Of a stretch of 64,000 nucleotides of DNA, positions 8,950-18,031 are shown one piece after another (positions within the stretch are counted from its first letter, which is position 1; each line of letters opens with the position of its first letter). A program made the position numbers and the translations under genes. The notes under the pieces were generated by a model, which worked only from the letters and a program-made list of their open reading frames with translations, did no database searches and was not told where the DNA came from. Origin of the DNA: Luteimicrobium sp042670205 (GTDB lineage Bacteria > Actinomycetota > Actinomycetes > Actinomycetales > Cellulomonadaceae); assembly GCF_042670205.1 (NCBI RefSeq), contig NZ_JBHUWD010000001.1, positions 244,547 to 308,546 of the forward strand, in the 5' to 3' direction.

Positions 8950-9908
8950 CTCGCACCCCTCCGATCGACTACCCGTTCGGGCCGTTCGTCCCCTGGGCGC
9001 AGAACCCCGTCCTGCGCCCGGGGCGGCACGACTGGGAGTCGGCCAACGTCTACAACCCCGCGGCCGTCGTCGTCGGCGACCGTGTCGCGCTCCTGTACCG
9101 CGCCCACGCGGACGACATCGTGTCGTCCCTCGGGCTCGCCTGGAGCGACGACGGCTACACGTTCGAGACCGAGCCCGAGCCCGTCCTGGTGCCCGAGCAC
9201 GACTGGGAGCGGTACGGCTGCGAGGACCCGCGCGTCGTACTGATCGACGGCACGTACTACTGCACGTACACCGGCTGGGACCGGCACACCGCCCGGCTCT
9301 GCCTCGCGACGTCGTCGGACCTGCGCACGTGGGAGAAGCACGGCCCGATCGTCCCCGGCGTCAACACGTTCGCGGGCGTCCGCGAGACGCCCGGCGCCGA
9401 CTGGAGCAAGGGCGGGGTCATCTTGCCCGAGCAGGTCGACGGGCGGTGGCTCATGTGGTTCGGCGAGGGCAACGTGCACCTCGCGACGTCCACGGACCTG
9501 CTGCACTGGGACGCCTCACCCGAGCCCGTGCTCCGGCCCGAGCCCGGGACCTTCATGGGCGACCTCGTCGAGACGGGCCCGCAGCCCGTCGTCACGCGGA
9601 CCGGGCACGTGCTGCTCATGCACAACAGCGCGATCGAGCTCTCGCCCGAGGACGGCGGCGGCGTGCGGTACGCGTGCGGGCAGGTGCTCATCGACCCGCA
9701 CCGGCCCGACCGGGTCGTCGCCAAGATGGTCGAGCCCTGGCTCGAGCCCGCGACGGCCGAAGAGCTGTCCGGTCTCGTGGACAACGTGACGTTCGTCGAG
9801 GGTCTCGTCCACTTCCACGGCACGTGGTTCGCCTACTACGGCCAGAGCGACACCACGATCGGCGTCGCGACCTTCACCCCGACCACTCCGAGCGAGGAGC
9901 ACGCATGA
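8946..9908 (+). CDS. GH130-type beta-mannoside phosphorylase/hydrolase
   Basis: 320 residues, a five-bladed beta-propeller of the GH130/GH32/GH43 superfamily with no signal peptide. Motifs match the GH130 pattern: NVYNPAAVV, a YRAHADD strand, GLAWSDDGYTFE, and GCEDPRVV with the likely catalytic Asp. GH130 members cleave beta-mannosides by phosphorolysis or, in one subgroup, hydrolysis; I cannot decide which because the phosphate-binding residues need an alignment. Start GTG 8946 overlaps the binding-protein stop. Together with GH38 it would allow cytoplasmic breakdown of a mixed alpha/beta-mannose-containing oligosaccharide such as an N-glycan core. Confidence 0.78.
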   Translation: MTRTPPIDYPFGPFVPWAQNPVLRPGRHDWESANVYNPAAVVVGDRVALLYRAHADDIVSSLGLAWSDDGYTFETEPEPVLVPEHDWERYGCEDPRVVLIDGTYYCTYTGWDRHTARLCLATSSDLRTWEKHGPIVPGVNTFAGVRETPGADWSKGGVILPEQVDGRWLMWFGEGNVHLATSTDLLHWDASPEPVLRPEPGTFMGDLVETGPQPVVTRTGHVLLMHNSAIELSPEDGGGVRYACGQVLIDPHRPDRVVAKMVEPWLEPATAEELSGLVDNVTFVEGLVHFHGTWFAYYGQSDTTIGVATFTPTTPSEEHA

Positions 9909-10531
9909 CCATCCACCTCGAGCCCGGCAGCACCGTGATGTTCACGGGCGACTCGATCACCGACTGCCAGCACCTGGAGATCGAGCAGCCGCTCGGCTGG
10001 GGCTACCCGCTCCGGGTCGCGGGCGAGTGGGGCTTCCGCCACCCCGAGCGGCCCGTCACCTGGCTCAACACCGGCATCGCCGGGAACAAGGTCATGGACC
10101 TCGAGACACGCTGGCAGCGGGACGTCCTCGACGCCCGCCCGGACGTCGTGTCGGTGCTCGTCGGGATCAACGACGTCGGCTGGCACACGTACGCCCCCGA
10201 CGGGTACGTCATCCCCGTCGACGACTACACCGCCGGGTACGACCGGCTGCTCACGCCGCTCGCGGAGGCCGGGACGCAGCTCGTCCTCATCGAGCCGTTC
10301 CTGCTTCCGCTCAGCGACGACCAGCGCAAGCAGCGCGAGGACCTCGACCCGAAGATCCAGGCCGTGCGCGAGCTCGCCCGGAAGTTCGGCGCCCACCTCC
10401 TCGCCGCCGACGGGCTGTTCGCGCAGCTCGCCGCCACCACCGGCCCCGAGTACTGGGCCGCCGACGGCGTCCACCCGACGCCCGCAGGGCACGCGGCGCT
10501 CGCCGACGCCTGGTTGCGGCTCGTCGACTGA
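9905..10531 (+). CDS. SGNH/GDSL-family carbohydrate esterase
   Basis: 208 residues with the SGNH block motifs in order: FTGDSITD (nucleophile Ser17, block I), a Gly in NTGIAGNK (block II), LVGINDVGW (block III) and AADGVHPTPAGHAAL (block V Asp/His). No signal peptide. It is the last gene of the operon, coupled by an ATGA overlap, and a strong hairpin follows. By context it probably removes acetyl or other acyl groups from imported oligosaccharides before GH38/GH130 action; that is inference. Confidence 0.88.
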   Translation: MTIHLEPGSTVMFTGDSITDCQHLEIEQPLGWGYPLRVAGEWGFRHPERPVTWLNTGIAGNKVMDLETRWQRDVLDARPDVVSVLVGINDVGWHTYAPDGYVIPVDDYTAGYDRLLTPLAEAGTQLVLIEPFLLPLSDDQRKQREDLDPKIQAVRELARKFGAHLLAADGLFAQLAATTGPEYWAADGVHPTPAGHAALADAWLRLVD

Positions 10532-10566
10532 CGACGTCCGGCCGGCGGCGGGCCTTCGAGCCCGAG

Positions 10567-10600
10567 AGCGGTCCGCGTGCCCTGGCGCACGCGGACCGCT
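10567..10600 (+). terminator. Terminator hairpin after the mannosidase operon
   Basis: A perfect 14-bp stem AGCGGTCCGCGTGC (10567-10580) pairs with 10587-10600 across a 6-base loop, 36 bases after the esterase stop. No U-run follows. It separates the 1382-10531 operon from the next gene. Confidence 0.7.
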
Positions 10601-10642
10601 TCGCTGTGACACCCTTCCTGCGAACCCACGATCGGAGCTCCG

Positions 10643-12253
10643 ATGATCCGCGCCATGCCCCTGCCCGACGCCGTCTTCGTGTGGTCGGGGGGCGAGCACG
10701 AACCCCGCCGCGCGACGGCCGGGACGGACGGCTGGGAGTCGGGTGACGTCGTCGTGCGGGCGGCCGGTGGACCCGCAGGCCTCGACCTGAGCGTCGAGGC
10801 CGGTGGCATGCTCAGCCGGATCGCGCTGCGCTGGGACGAGCCGCTGCCCGAGGGCTCGCTCGTGCTGGGCGACGCGTGGGAACGCGCGTACGGGGACCTG
10901 CGCTGGGAGCCTCCGCGGCCCGAGCGCGTGCTGCCCTGGTACTGGCTCGCCACCACGCCCGGCGGCGGGGTCCGCGGGGCCGGGGTGCGGGTGCGTCCCG
11001 GGGCGTTCTGCGGCTGGACCGCCGACCTCGCGGGCGTCACGCTGTGGCTGGACGTCCGGTCGGGCGCCGATCCCGTGCGGCTCGCTGGGCGGCGCCTCGA
11101 GCTCGCGACCCTCGTCGCGCTCGACGACGACGCCGTCGCCTCGCCGTTCACCGCGCTCGGCGACCTCTGCTCCGCGCTCTGCTCGGACCCGCTCCTGCCG
11201 TCCGCTCCCGTGTTCGGGAGCAACAACTGGTACTACGCCTACGGCGAGGGGTTCGACGCCTCGGCCGTGCTGCGTGACGCCGACGTCGTCCGACGGGCGA
11301 TGCGGCCCGACGACGGGTCGCCGTTCTGCGTCATCGACGCCGGGTGGAGCGAAGGTGGGACGGCGCCCGGAGGGCCGTGGGACCGCGGCTGGCGCACGTT
11401 CTCGGACATGGCGTCGGTCGCGGAGTCGATCCGCGACGCGGGGTGCCGGCCGGGCCTGTGGTTCCGTCCGCTGCTGTCCCGCCAGCGGGTTCTCGGTGCC
11501 CGGCCCGAGCCGCTCCCCGATGCCGGTCCGGACGGCGCGTGGCTGCTCGACCCGAGCACGCCGGAAGCGCTCGCGGTGGTGGCCGAGAGCATCCGCACCT
11601 TCCGTGCGTGGGGCTACGAGCTCATCAAGCACGACTTCTCGACCTTCGATGCGGTCGGAGCGTTCCTCGGCCGCTCCGACCTACCGGCCCCGGCCGCCCG
11701 CTGGGGCTTCGCCGACACCAGCCGGACGACGGCCGAGATCCTCGTCGACCTCTACCGGACCGTCCGCGAGGCCGCAGGGGACGCGACCGTCCTCGGTTGC
11801 AACACCGTCGGTCACCTGGCCGCAGGGCTCGAGCACGTGCACCGGGCCGGGGACGACACGTCGGGGGGGCGCTGGGAGCGGACGCGGCGCATGGGCGTGA
11901 ACGCCCTCGCGTTCCGCCTGGCGCAGCACGGCCGGTTCTTCGCCGTGGACGCCGACTGCGTGCCTTCGACCCACGCGACGCCGTGGGAGCTGAACCGGCA
12001 GTTCCTCGAGCTGGTCGCGGCGTCGGGCACGGCGACGTTCGTGTCGGTCGACCCGGCCACCCTGACTCCCGAGGTGGAGGCCGACCTCCGCCGGGCCGCG
12101 GCGCTCGCGGCCTCGGGCGGCGTGGCCGGCGGCGTCGAGCCGCTCGACTGGCAGAGCATCCCGACGCCGCGGCGCTGGCGCGTCGGGGGCGAGGAGCGGA
12201 CCTACCGCTGGGAGCTGCCGTGGGGCGTGGACCTCGAGCTCGACGGCAGCTGA
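10643..12253 (+). CDS. Clan GH-D (GH36/GH27-like) glycosidase
   Basis: 536 residues. A beta-rich N-terminal part is followed by a TIM barrel with clan GH-D hallmarks: GSNNWYYAYG, FCVIDAGW, and YELIKHDFSTFD, whose Asp331 in KHDF is the predicted nucleophile. Further motifs are LGCNTVGHLAAG and FFAVDADCVPS. The family is usually alpha-galactosidase/N-acetylgalactosaminidase, but distant members have other specificities, so the substrate is left open. No signal peptide. It has its own SD (GGAGCTCCG before ATG 10643), lies downstream of a terminator, and lacks a CAACGTTG operator, so it may be expressed separately or by read-through. Confidence 0.8.
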   Translation: MIRAMPLPDAVFVWSGGEHEPRRATAGTDGWESGDVVVRAAGGPAGLDLSVEAGGMLSRIALRWDEPLPEGSLVLGDAWERAYGDLRWEPPRPERVLPWYWLATTPGGGVRGAGVRVRPGAFCGWTADLAGVTLWLDVRSGADPVRLAGRRLELATLVALDDDAVASPFTALGDLCSALCSDPLLPSAPVFGSNNWYYAYGEGFDASAVLRDADVVRRAMRPDDGSPFCVIDAGWSEGGTAPGGPWDRGWRTFSDMASVAESIRDAGCRPGLWFRPLLSRQRVLGARPEPLPDAGPDGAWLLDPSTPEALAVVAESIRTFRAWGYELIKHDFSTFDAVGAFLGRSDLPAPAARWGFADTSRTTAEILVDLYRTVREAAGDATVLGCNTVGHLAAGLEHVHRAGDDTSGGRWERTRRMGVNALAFRLAQHGRFFAVDADCVPSTHATPWELNRQFLELVAASGTATFVSVDPATLTPEVEADLRRAAALAASGGVAGGVEPLDWQSIPTPRRWRVGGEERTYRWELPWGVDLELDGS

Positions 12254-12273
12254 CCAGCCGTCGCCCGGGCGTC

Positions 12274-14367
12274 TCACGCCTCGACGACGCCCCAGGGGGT
12301 GTGCAGGGCGGCCGTCACTCGGCCGCCCAGGTCGGCCGGCTCGAACGGCGAGTCCGCCTCGAACCGCGCGAACGGGTCGACGCCGAGCGCCAGCATCGGC
12401 AGGAGCACGAGCGGCCCCGCGGACCACGGGTGGCACAGGCTCGACCCGGTCGACTCGACGACCTCGCGGGTCGGGGACCACCGCTCCCACCACGTCCCGG
12501 CGCCCGCGTCGAGCATGGTGCCCCAGTACAGGTCGAGCAGCTCGCGCGCGGCACGCGGGTTGCCGAGCACGAGGTGTGCGCGGCACACCCAGAACGTGAA
12601 GTAGCCCGTGTCGGGCACGAACCCGTCGAGGGCTGACGGCGCCACGAGCGCGCGGGCGCGGTTCGGGTCGAGCCCGCACAGCAGGATGGTCGCGGCATGC
12701 GGGTGACGGAGGTCGTCGCCCAGCCCCGCGAGCACGCGGTCGAGCGCGGCGCGCCAGACGGCGGCGCGTGCGTCGTCGCCGACGGCCTCCGCGAGCGCGA
12801 CCCCGGACCGCAGTGCGACGGCGTGCTGCGCGTCGATGCCGGCCTGGCGCGCGTCGGGCGTGAACGCGTGCCAGTCGACGAACGACCACCAGCCGGGGCG
12901 GTCGAGGTCCAGTCGCCCGGTGGTCGCGTCGGTGTGCGTGGCCGCCCAGTCGAGGCAGCGCACGACGGCCGGGTAGACCTCGTCGAGGAGCGCCCGGTCG
13001 CCCGTGAACCGGACGTGGTCCTCGACGAACGACGGCCACTGCAGCGCGAAGTCGGGGATCCGGTGCCGCGTCCCGCTCGGGCTGAGCGCCGGGATCATGC
13101 CGTCGTCGTCCTGCGCGGCGGCGAACTGGAGGAGGGACCGGCGCGACGTCGTCGGGACGCCCGTGGTGGCGAGGTCGAAGAGAGCCTGGACGCCGGCGTC
13201 GGCGACGTAGTGGCCGCCCTCGCGCAGCGGGCAGTCCTCGTAGAGGTCCTGCCGTCCGACGCGAGCCGTCGCGACGCTCACCGCGTGCATCCGGTCGTAG
13301 CGGTCGACGCCGCTGCGGAACACCGGTTCGGGCCGGCGGGCGGTGATCGTGGCGAAGGTCGCGTCCACGGCGACGGCCCCGGTCCCGTGGGCGACCCACG
13401 CGAGCGCGCGGAAGGTCCGGCGGTGCCAGAACCGGTGCGTCGTGCGCCCCGCGGGCACGACGACGGTGTCGACGGCCGCAATGCCCTGCCGGGTCGCCGT
13501 CGGCCAGCCGTGCGCGTCGACCGCCTCGCCCGCGAGGACGTCGATCGTCGTCGGCTCGTCGGCGTCCACCGTGAGGGTCAGGAAGCCCACGAGCTGGTGC
13601 GGGACGACCCAGAGCCCGTAGCGCCCGACGGGCTGGGCGCCGCGCGGGACCGGCGCCGAGTCGGCGAGCCGTGACGCGCCCAGCGCCACGCCCGCGGTCG
13701 CGCGGTCGATCGCGGGACCCGGCGGGACGTCGTCGGGCGGGGGAGCGAGCAGCGTCCCGGTCTCGTGCAGGAACGGACCGAGGGGGACGTCCTCCTCGAC
13801 GACGTCGCGGTCGAGCAGCCGCGGGCGCTGGTCGTCGTCGTACTCGACGGCCGCCGCCCAGCCGTCGCCCGCGCCGGCGGTCAGGCCGTCGGGTGCGAGC
13901 GTGCGGTCCGACCATTCCGTGAAGCCCGCCGACCACACCATCTGCGGCGTGTTCTGGCGCCACGACGCGGGGACGTGCGTCGACCAGGCCGAGCTGGTGC
14001 CGACGTCGTGGGCGGCGCCGTCGGCGGTGCGCAGCGTGCCCTCGACCCAGAGCCCGCCGAGCGCTCGCGGCTGGTGGTGCGTGCCCACGCCGAGCAGGTA
14101 CACGCCGACGACGACGGTCGCGCGGCGCTCGCGGCGCGCGCCGAGGACGGCAGCGAGGTCGCAGCGCACCGCGTCGGCCCCGGGCGCGGAGCTCTGCACG
14201 TCGTGGTGGGCGACGAGGACGCCGTCCACCCACACGCGGAACGGCCCGCGGGCGGCGACGTCGAGCGCGCCGTCGACGAGCGGCGCGTCCGCCTCGACGA
14301 CGCGCCGGAACAGGACGAGCTGGTTGGGGGTCTCGCGGTGGAACGCGTCCCAGATCCACGCGGTCAC
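12274..14367 (-). CDS. GH78-like (alpha/alpha)6-barrel glycosidase
   Basis: 697 residues. The frame stays open far upstream to 15621, but that extension overlaps the next gene; GTG 14367, which overlaps that gene's stop as GTGA, is the sensible start. The N-terminal half is beta-sandwich (FRVWVDGVLVAHHDV resembles Bac_rhamnosid N). A six-hairpin barrel follows, with GRQDLYEDCPLREGGHYVAD (GH78-like acidic signature), GWWSFVDWHAF and STGSSLCHPWSAGP. GH78 enzymes are alpha-L-rhamnosidases, but this one is shorter and divergent, so the sugar cleaved is uncertain. No signal peptide. It is the second gene of a two-gene operon behind operator O3. Confidence 0.78.
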   Translation of the reverse strand: MTAWIWDAFHRETPNQLVLFRRVVEADAPLVDGALDVAARGPFRVWVDGVLVAHHDVQSSAPGADAVRCDLAAVLGARRERRATVVVGVYLLGVGTHHQPRALGGLWVEGTLRTADGAAHDVGTSSAWSTHVPASWRQNTPQMVWSAGFTEWSDRTLAPDGLTAGAGDGWAAAVEYDDDQRPRLLDRDVVEEDVPLGPFLHETGTLLAPPPDDVPPGPAIDRATAGVALGASRLADSAPVPRGAQPVGRYGLWVVPHQLVGFLTLTVDADEPTTIDVLAGEAVDAHGWPTATRQGIAAVDTVVVPAGRTTHRFWHRRTFRALAWVAHGTGAVAVDATFATITARRPEPVFRSGVDRYDRMHAVSVATARVGRQDLYEDCPLREGGHYVADAGVQALFDLATTGVPTTSRRSLLQFAAAQDDDGMIPALSPSGTRHRIPDFALQWPSFVEDHVRFTGDRALLDEVYPAVVRCLDWAATHTDATTGRLDLDRPGWWSFVDWHAFTPDARQAGIDAQHAVALRSGVALAEAVGDDARAAVWRAALDRVLAGLGDDLRHPHAATILLCGLDPNRARALVAPSALDGFVPDTGYFTFWVCRAHLVLGNPRAARELLDLYWGTMLDAGAGTWWERWSPTREVVESTGSSLCHPWSAGPLVLLPMLALGVDPFARFEADSPFEPADLGGRVTAALHTPWGVVEA

Positions 14368-15758
14368 GGCCGACTCGCTGCCCGTGCCGTGACCTCGAGC
14401 CGGTGGTGACCGGTGGCGCTGGCAGTCAGGTGCACCGGCTGGTCGGTGACGTCCGTGCCGTCGAGGAGGACGACGTCGCGTTCCCCGGTGCCGCCGCGCA
14501 CGACGACGTCCAGGGTCGCGCCCGCGTAGGGCAGGCCGGTGAGCTCGACGGTCTCGCCGGGTCCGGGGAGGAGGGGCGCGACGCGGAGGCCGTCCGCTGA
14601 CGGTGCGAGGCCGACCAGCCCGTAGTGCACGAGGCGCAGCAGCGACGTCGCGGACCACGTCTGGTCCGGCTCGCTCGGCCAGACGTAGCCGCACTGCCAG
14701 CCGCCGTGCGGGAGGCCGGTCACGGCGTCGTAGACCTCGTCGAAGCGGCCGCCGCTGCTCTCGACCCGCGCACGGAAGTCGTCCAGGGTCCGCACGACGC
14801 CGTCGCGGTCGCCCGCCGCGGCCGAGGCCAGTCCGGCGAGGCCCATGACCATCGGCCAGCACATGGCGTTGTGACGGCCGGGGCGGGCGTCGTCGTACCG
14901 GTCGAAGTGGGGGGCGACGTTGACGACGCCCGCGGGGCCGCGGCCGATCGAGGCGAGCACCGCGGGCGCGCGCTCGGGCGGGACGACGCCGAGGACGACG
15001 GCGAGCGCGAGCCCCGCCGCCTCGCGGTGGTGGTCGAGCGTGCCGGCGAGCGGGCCGGCCCCGTGGAGGAGGTAGCCGTAGGTGTCGCCGTCGCGCAGGT
15101 GCTCGTCGATGGCGGCGGTGAGCGCGTCGGCGCGGGCGGTGAGGTCCGTGGCGTCGCGGCCGAGGTGCGCGGCCGCGGCCGCGAGCCGGCGGAGCGCGCC
15201 GACGTAGACGACGTTCGTCGACAGCGCCATGACCTCGCGCGCGTCCGGGTAGTCGAGGACGAACGAGGTGGGCTCGTCCGCGGTCGCCGGGGGGACGGGC
15301 AGTCCGGAGATGCCGTCCTGCATGAGCGCCGGGCCCGCGTAGAGCCCCCAGCGGGGGCGGAACCGGTCGCGGTGGAGGATCGCGAGCGAGTCGGTGCCGA
15401 CCCGGAGCGCGTGGGCGAGGAACGCGTCGTCCGCGGTCGCGTGGGCCAGGTCGACGGCGGCGAACACCCAGACGATCTGGTCCCACCACTGGTCGTCCTG
15501 CGCGACGACGGTCCGGCCGTCCTCGAGCGTCTCGCACACCCGGAGCAGGGTCGCGCGGGCGTCGTCGGGACGCAGAAGGTTCGCGGCGCCCCATGCGTTG
15601 AGCGCCGCGTCGCGCGTCCACGGGTCGGGGTAGCCGCCTCCCGCGCGGATGAACGGGCCGTCGTCGTCGCCGACGACGTTGCGCGCGAGCGTCTCCTGCG
15701 CGAGCGCGTAGAGGTCAGCGAGCCAGGGCAGGGAGGAGGCACCGACGGTGGTGGTCAT
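14364..15758 (-). CDS. Six-hairpin glycosidase family protein
   Basis: 464 residues starting at ATG 15758 (MTTTVGASSLPW, AGGA upstream). A longer in-frame start at 15803 would place the start codon inside operator O3, so the shorter one is preferred. The protein looks like an (alpha/alpha)6 barrel: PDPWTRDAALNAWGAANLL, VAQDDQWWDQIVWVFAAV, LPHGGWQCGYVWPSEPDQTW, then a small beta-domain from ~residue 390. Such architecture occurs in GH63, GH125, GH65-like and unsorted MGH1-type enzymes; I cannot choose a family. It is transcribed with the GH78-like gene, with which it overlaps by 4 bp. Confidence 0.75.
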   Translation of the reverse strand: MTTTVGASSLPWLADLYALAQETLARNVVGDDDGPFIRAGGGYPDPWTRDAALNAWGAANLLRPDDARATLLRVCETLEDGRTVVAQDDQWWDQIVWVFAAVDLAHATADDAFLAHALRVGTDSLAILHRDRFRPRWGLYAGPALMQDGISGLPVPPATADEPTSFVLDYPDAREVMALSTNVVYVGALRRLAAAAAHLGRDATDLTARADALTAAIDEHLRDGDTYGYLLHGAGPLAGTLDHHREAAGLALAVVLGVVPPERAPAVLASIGRGPAGVVNVAPHFDRYDDARPGRHNAMCWPMVMGLAGLASAAAGDRDGVVRTLDDFRARVESSGGRFDEVYDAVTGLPHGGWQCGYVWPSEPDQTWSATSLLRLVHYGLVGLAPSADGLRVAPLLPGPGETVELTGLPYAGATLDVVVRGGTGERDVVLLDGTDVTDQPVHLTASATGHHRLEVTARAASRP

Positions 15759-15787
15759 CGGGCGATCCTGGCATCGTTGGCCAGGCG

Positions 15788-15803
15788 ACGTCAACGTTGT
15801 CAT
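15788..15803. promoter_or_regulatory. LacI-family operator O3
   Basis: ACGTCAACGTTGTCAT, identical to O2 at 15 of 16 positions. It lies 30 bases upstream of the six-hairpin glycosidase start (reverse strand) and about 125 bases upstream of the alpha/beta hydrolase start (forward strand), so it could control either; the reverse operon is more likely from distance. Confidence 0.65.
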
Positions 15804-15928
15804 CGCGTCGGCCAGGTTGAGAATCCAAGGCTGCCCTGCGGTCGGGGGACCGCCGCTTGCGGCCTTGGGGGCAACCTTCGACGCGGCATCGCCTGGACGG
15901 AGCCGGGCTGGAGTGTCAGATTTCAGCA

Positions 15929-16780
15929 GTGGACGGATTCACGAGCGACGACGGGACGACCTTGAGCGTCGTTCGATGGGGTCAAGGGCCTCCGGTCGTC
16001 GTGGTACCGGGCGGCCCGGGCCGTGACGCGGCTTATCTCGAGGGGCTCGGAGGTCTCGCCGGCGCGGCTGAGCGGTCCGTCGTCGTCCTGGAGCCACGTG
16101 GCACCGGCGGATCCCCGGGTTCGTCCGATCCCGCGGCCTACTCGGTGGCCCGTACTGCCGCAGACGTCGAAGCGTTGCGCCGCCATCTGGGCATCGGCCA
16201 GATGGAGCTCCTCGCGCACTCGGCGGGGTGCGAGGTCGCGCTCACCTATACCGCACTCCATCCGGAGCGAGTGCGCAGGCTCCTCCTGGTCACGCCCAGT
16301 ACCCGCAGTCTCGGAATCGAAGAGTCGGAGGAGTCCTTCGAGGACAGGATCCGGCGACGGCGAGCAGAGCCATGGTTCGAGACCGCGCGGGCAGCGCTCG
16401 AGGAGACGCAGACCATGGGCGCCTCGACGGAGCGGCGGCTGGCGATGTCTCCCTTCCTCTACGGGCGATGGGACGAGGCCGCCGCCGCACACGCGGCGAC
16501 GGACGCCTCCCAACGCCATCCCGACGTGGGCGGCGCCTTCTGGAGCAGCCTGCCGGATCCCGCTTCGACACATGCGGCACTGTCGGCATTCACCGGCGCG
16601 GTCCGCATTCTCATCGGGGACCTCGACCTCGCGCCGGGGCCCGAGGTCGCGGCCAAGGTCGCGGCGATCTGTGCCGACGTCGCGGTCGCCACTCAGTCGG
16701 GAGCAGCCCACTTTCCCTGGGTCGACGACGCCGCGGCCTTCTCGCGCACGATGGCGACCTTCCTGACCGGCCCACCATAG
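15929..16780 (+). CDS. Alpha/beta-hydrolase fold protein (proline iminopeptidase-like)
   Basis: 283 residues from GTG 15929; an in-frame TTG at 15857 would add 24 unconserved-looking residues. The fold is clear: VVVVPGGPGRDAAYLEGL (oxyanion HGGPG-like), VVLEPRGTGGS, and nucleophile elbow LLAHSAGCEVAL with Ser in AHSAG rather than the usual GxSxG first Gly. Late motifs are ILIGDLDLAPGP (acid) and SGAAHFPWVDD (His). The substrate could be a peptide or an ester. Codon third positions look less strictly G/C than in the neighbours and the gene interrupts a carbohydrate locus, so it may be a later arrival; this is a visual impression. Confidence 0.8.
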   Translation: MDGFTSDDGTTLSVVRWGQGPPVVVVPGGPGRDAAYLEGLGGLAGAAERSVVVLEPRGTGGSPGSSDPAAYSVARTAADVEALRRHLGIGQMELLAHSAGCEVALTYTALHPERVRRLLLVTPSTRSLGIEESEESFEDRIRRRRAEPWFETARAALEETQTMGASTERRLAMSPFLYGRWDEAAAAHAATDASQRHPDVGGAFWSSLPDPASTHAALSAFTGAVRILIGDLDLAPGPEVAAKVAAICADVAVATQSGAAHFPWVDDAAAFSRTMATFLTGPP

Positions 16781-16877
16781 GAGCTGGTCCTGGTGCTCCC
16801 TCGGGTCGCGGCGGGCCACGTTCACGGGCGCCCCGTCGTGAGCTCGAGCGGCAAGAGGTCGCGGGGCCGGCGGCGCC

Positions 16878-17912
16878 TCAGAACCGGACGCGCTCGCGGA
16901 CGCGGAGCTGAGCCGGGACCACCACGCGCTGCGCCGGCCGCTCCCGGTCGACGAGGCGCTCGAAGAGCAGCGTCGCCCCCACGCGCCCCACCTCGTGCGG
17001 GTCGCTGTCGATGACGCTGACGCCGAAGAGCCCGGCGAGCGGGACGTCGTCGAAGCTGAGGATGTCGAGGTCGCTCTGCACGACCCGCTCGACGAGCAGC
17101 AGCCCCACGCACAGCCGGTTGTTGTCGGTGAAGACGGCGGTGGGCGGGTCGGGCTGGGCGAGCAGGTCGCGGGCGGCGAGCGTGGCGTCGTCCTCGGTCA
17201 CGAGCCCGGTGCGGACGAGCGCGGGGTCCACGGCCACCCCTGCGTCGGCGAGCGCCTGCTCGTACCCGCGCCACCGTTCGAGCGCGCCGCTGCCGGATCG
17301 CGGGTGGCCGAGGTAGCCGATCCGCCGGTGCCCGCGCGCGAGCAGCATCGCGATGCCTTCGCGGGTGCTCTCGGCGTTCGTCGTGACGACGGCGTCCATC
17401 TGCCCCTCGAGCCCGGGCGGCGGGGAGTCGACGAAGACGATGGGGGTCCCGAACGACGCCTCCTGCTCGAGGTACCGCAGGTCCTGGCCGATGGGCGCGA
17501 TGATCAGCCCGGCCACGCGGTGCGCGAGCAGCGAGCCGATGACGCGGCGCTCGAGGTCGGCGCTGTTCTCCGCGTCGGCGGACAGCACGAGGTGCTGGTG
17601 CGCCGCGGCGACGCCGTGGATGCCCCGGATCATGGGCGCGAAGAAGGGGTTGGTGACGTCGCCGAGGGTCACGCCGACCGTGTTCGTGGTCTGGTTCTTG
17701 CGCCGCAACCCGGCGGCGACGTCGTCGGGCTGGAACCCGAGTCGCTCCGCCTCGGCGAGCACGAGGGCCCGCGTCTCGTCACCCACGCCGCGCTCGCCGC
17801 GGACGGCGCGCGAGACGGTCTTGATGCTCAGCCCGGTGGAGGCTGCGATGTCCCGCAGGCGGGGTCGCCGGGGGGCCTCGGCCGGCTGCTCAACCGCCGC
17901 GCGATCGGTCAC
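16878..17912 (-). CDS. LacI-family transcriptional regulator
   Basis: 344 residues from GTG 17912. The N-terminal DNA-binding domain is canonical: RLRDIAASTGLSIKTVSRAV (~residues 18-37), then VGDETRALVLAEAERLGFQP and a hinge helix near PDDVAAGLRRKNQ. The rest is a periplasmic-binding-like sensor domain (VGVTLGDVTNPFFAPMIRG, GLIIAPIG, AVFTDNNRLCVGLLLVE, ILSFDDVPLAGLFGVSVI). It is divergent from the GH92 gene, with operator O4 in between, so it is probably autoregulated. It is the obvious candidate to bind the four CAACGTTG palindromes. Its inducer is likely a mannose-containing sugar (inference). Confidence 0.93.
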   Translation of the reverse strand: MTDRAAVEQPAEAPRRPRLRDIAASTGLSIKTVSRAVRGERGVGDETRALVLAEAERLGFQPDDVAAGLRRKNQTTNTVGVTLGDVTNPFFAPMIRGIHGVAAAHQHLVLSADAENSADLERRVIGSLLAHRVAGLIIAPIGQDLRYLEQEASFGTPIVFVDSPPPGLEGQMDAVVTTNAESTREGIAMLLARGHRRIGYLGHPRSGSGALERWRGYEQALADAGVAVDPALVRTGLVTEDDATLAARDLLAQPDPPTAVFTDNNRLCVGLLLVERVVQSDLDILSFDDVPLAGLFGVSVIDSDPHEVGRVGATLLFERLVDRERPAQRVVVPAQLRVRERVRF

Positions 17913-17968
17913 GGGCTCACCCTACTTTCACAGGTCGGTCCGCACGCCGGGGGCGCGCGGGATGCGGC

Positions 17969-17998
17969 TTGACCCGTCCGGGTCAACGTTGTCATGCT
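17969..17998 (+). promoter_or_regulatory. Predicted GH92 promoter
   Basis: TTGACC (17969-17974) and CATGCT (17993-17998) with an 18-bp spacer. The spacing and the way the operator fills spacer and -10 are the same as at 1303-1332. Confidence 0.45.
17980..17995. promoter_or_regulatory. LacI-family operator O4
   Basis: GGGTCAACGTTGTCAT between the divergent lacI-type gene (start 17912) and the GH92 gene (start 18032). It would allow one repressor to control the mannosidase and its own gene. Confidence 0.7.
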
Positions 17999-18031
17999 AG
18001 CGGGCGCACCGCCCGACGAGGGGAAACGTCC

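Noticed and set aside
14368..15621. Long N-terminal extension of the GH78-like gene
   Set aside because: It fully overlaps the six-hairpin glycosidase gene in another frame and is Arg/Pro-rich; GTG 14367 with a GTGA overlap explains the start better.
15857..15928. Upstream TTG start for the alpha/beta hydrolase
   Set aside because: TTG is rare, there is no clear SD, and the added residues do not look like part of the fold.
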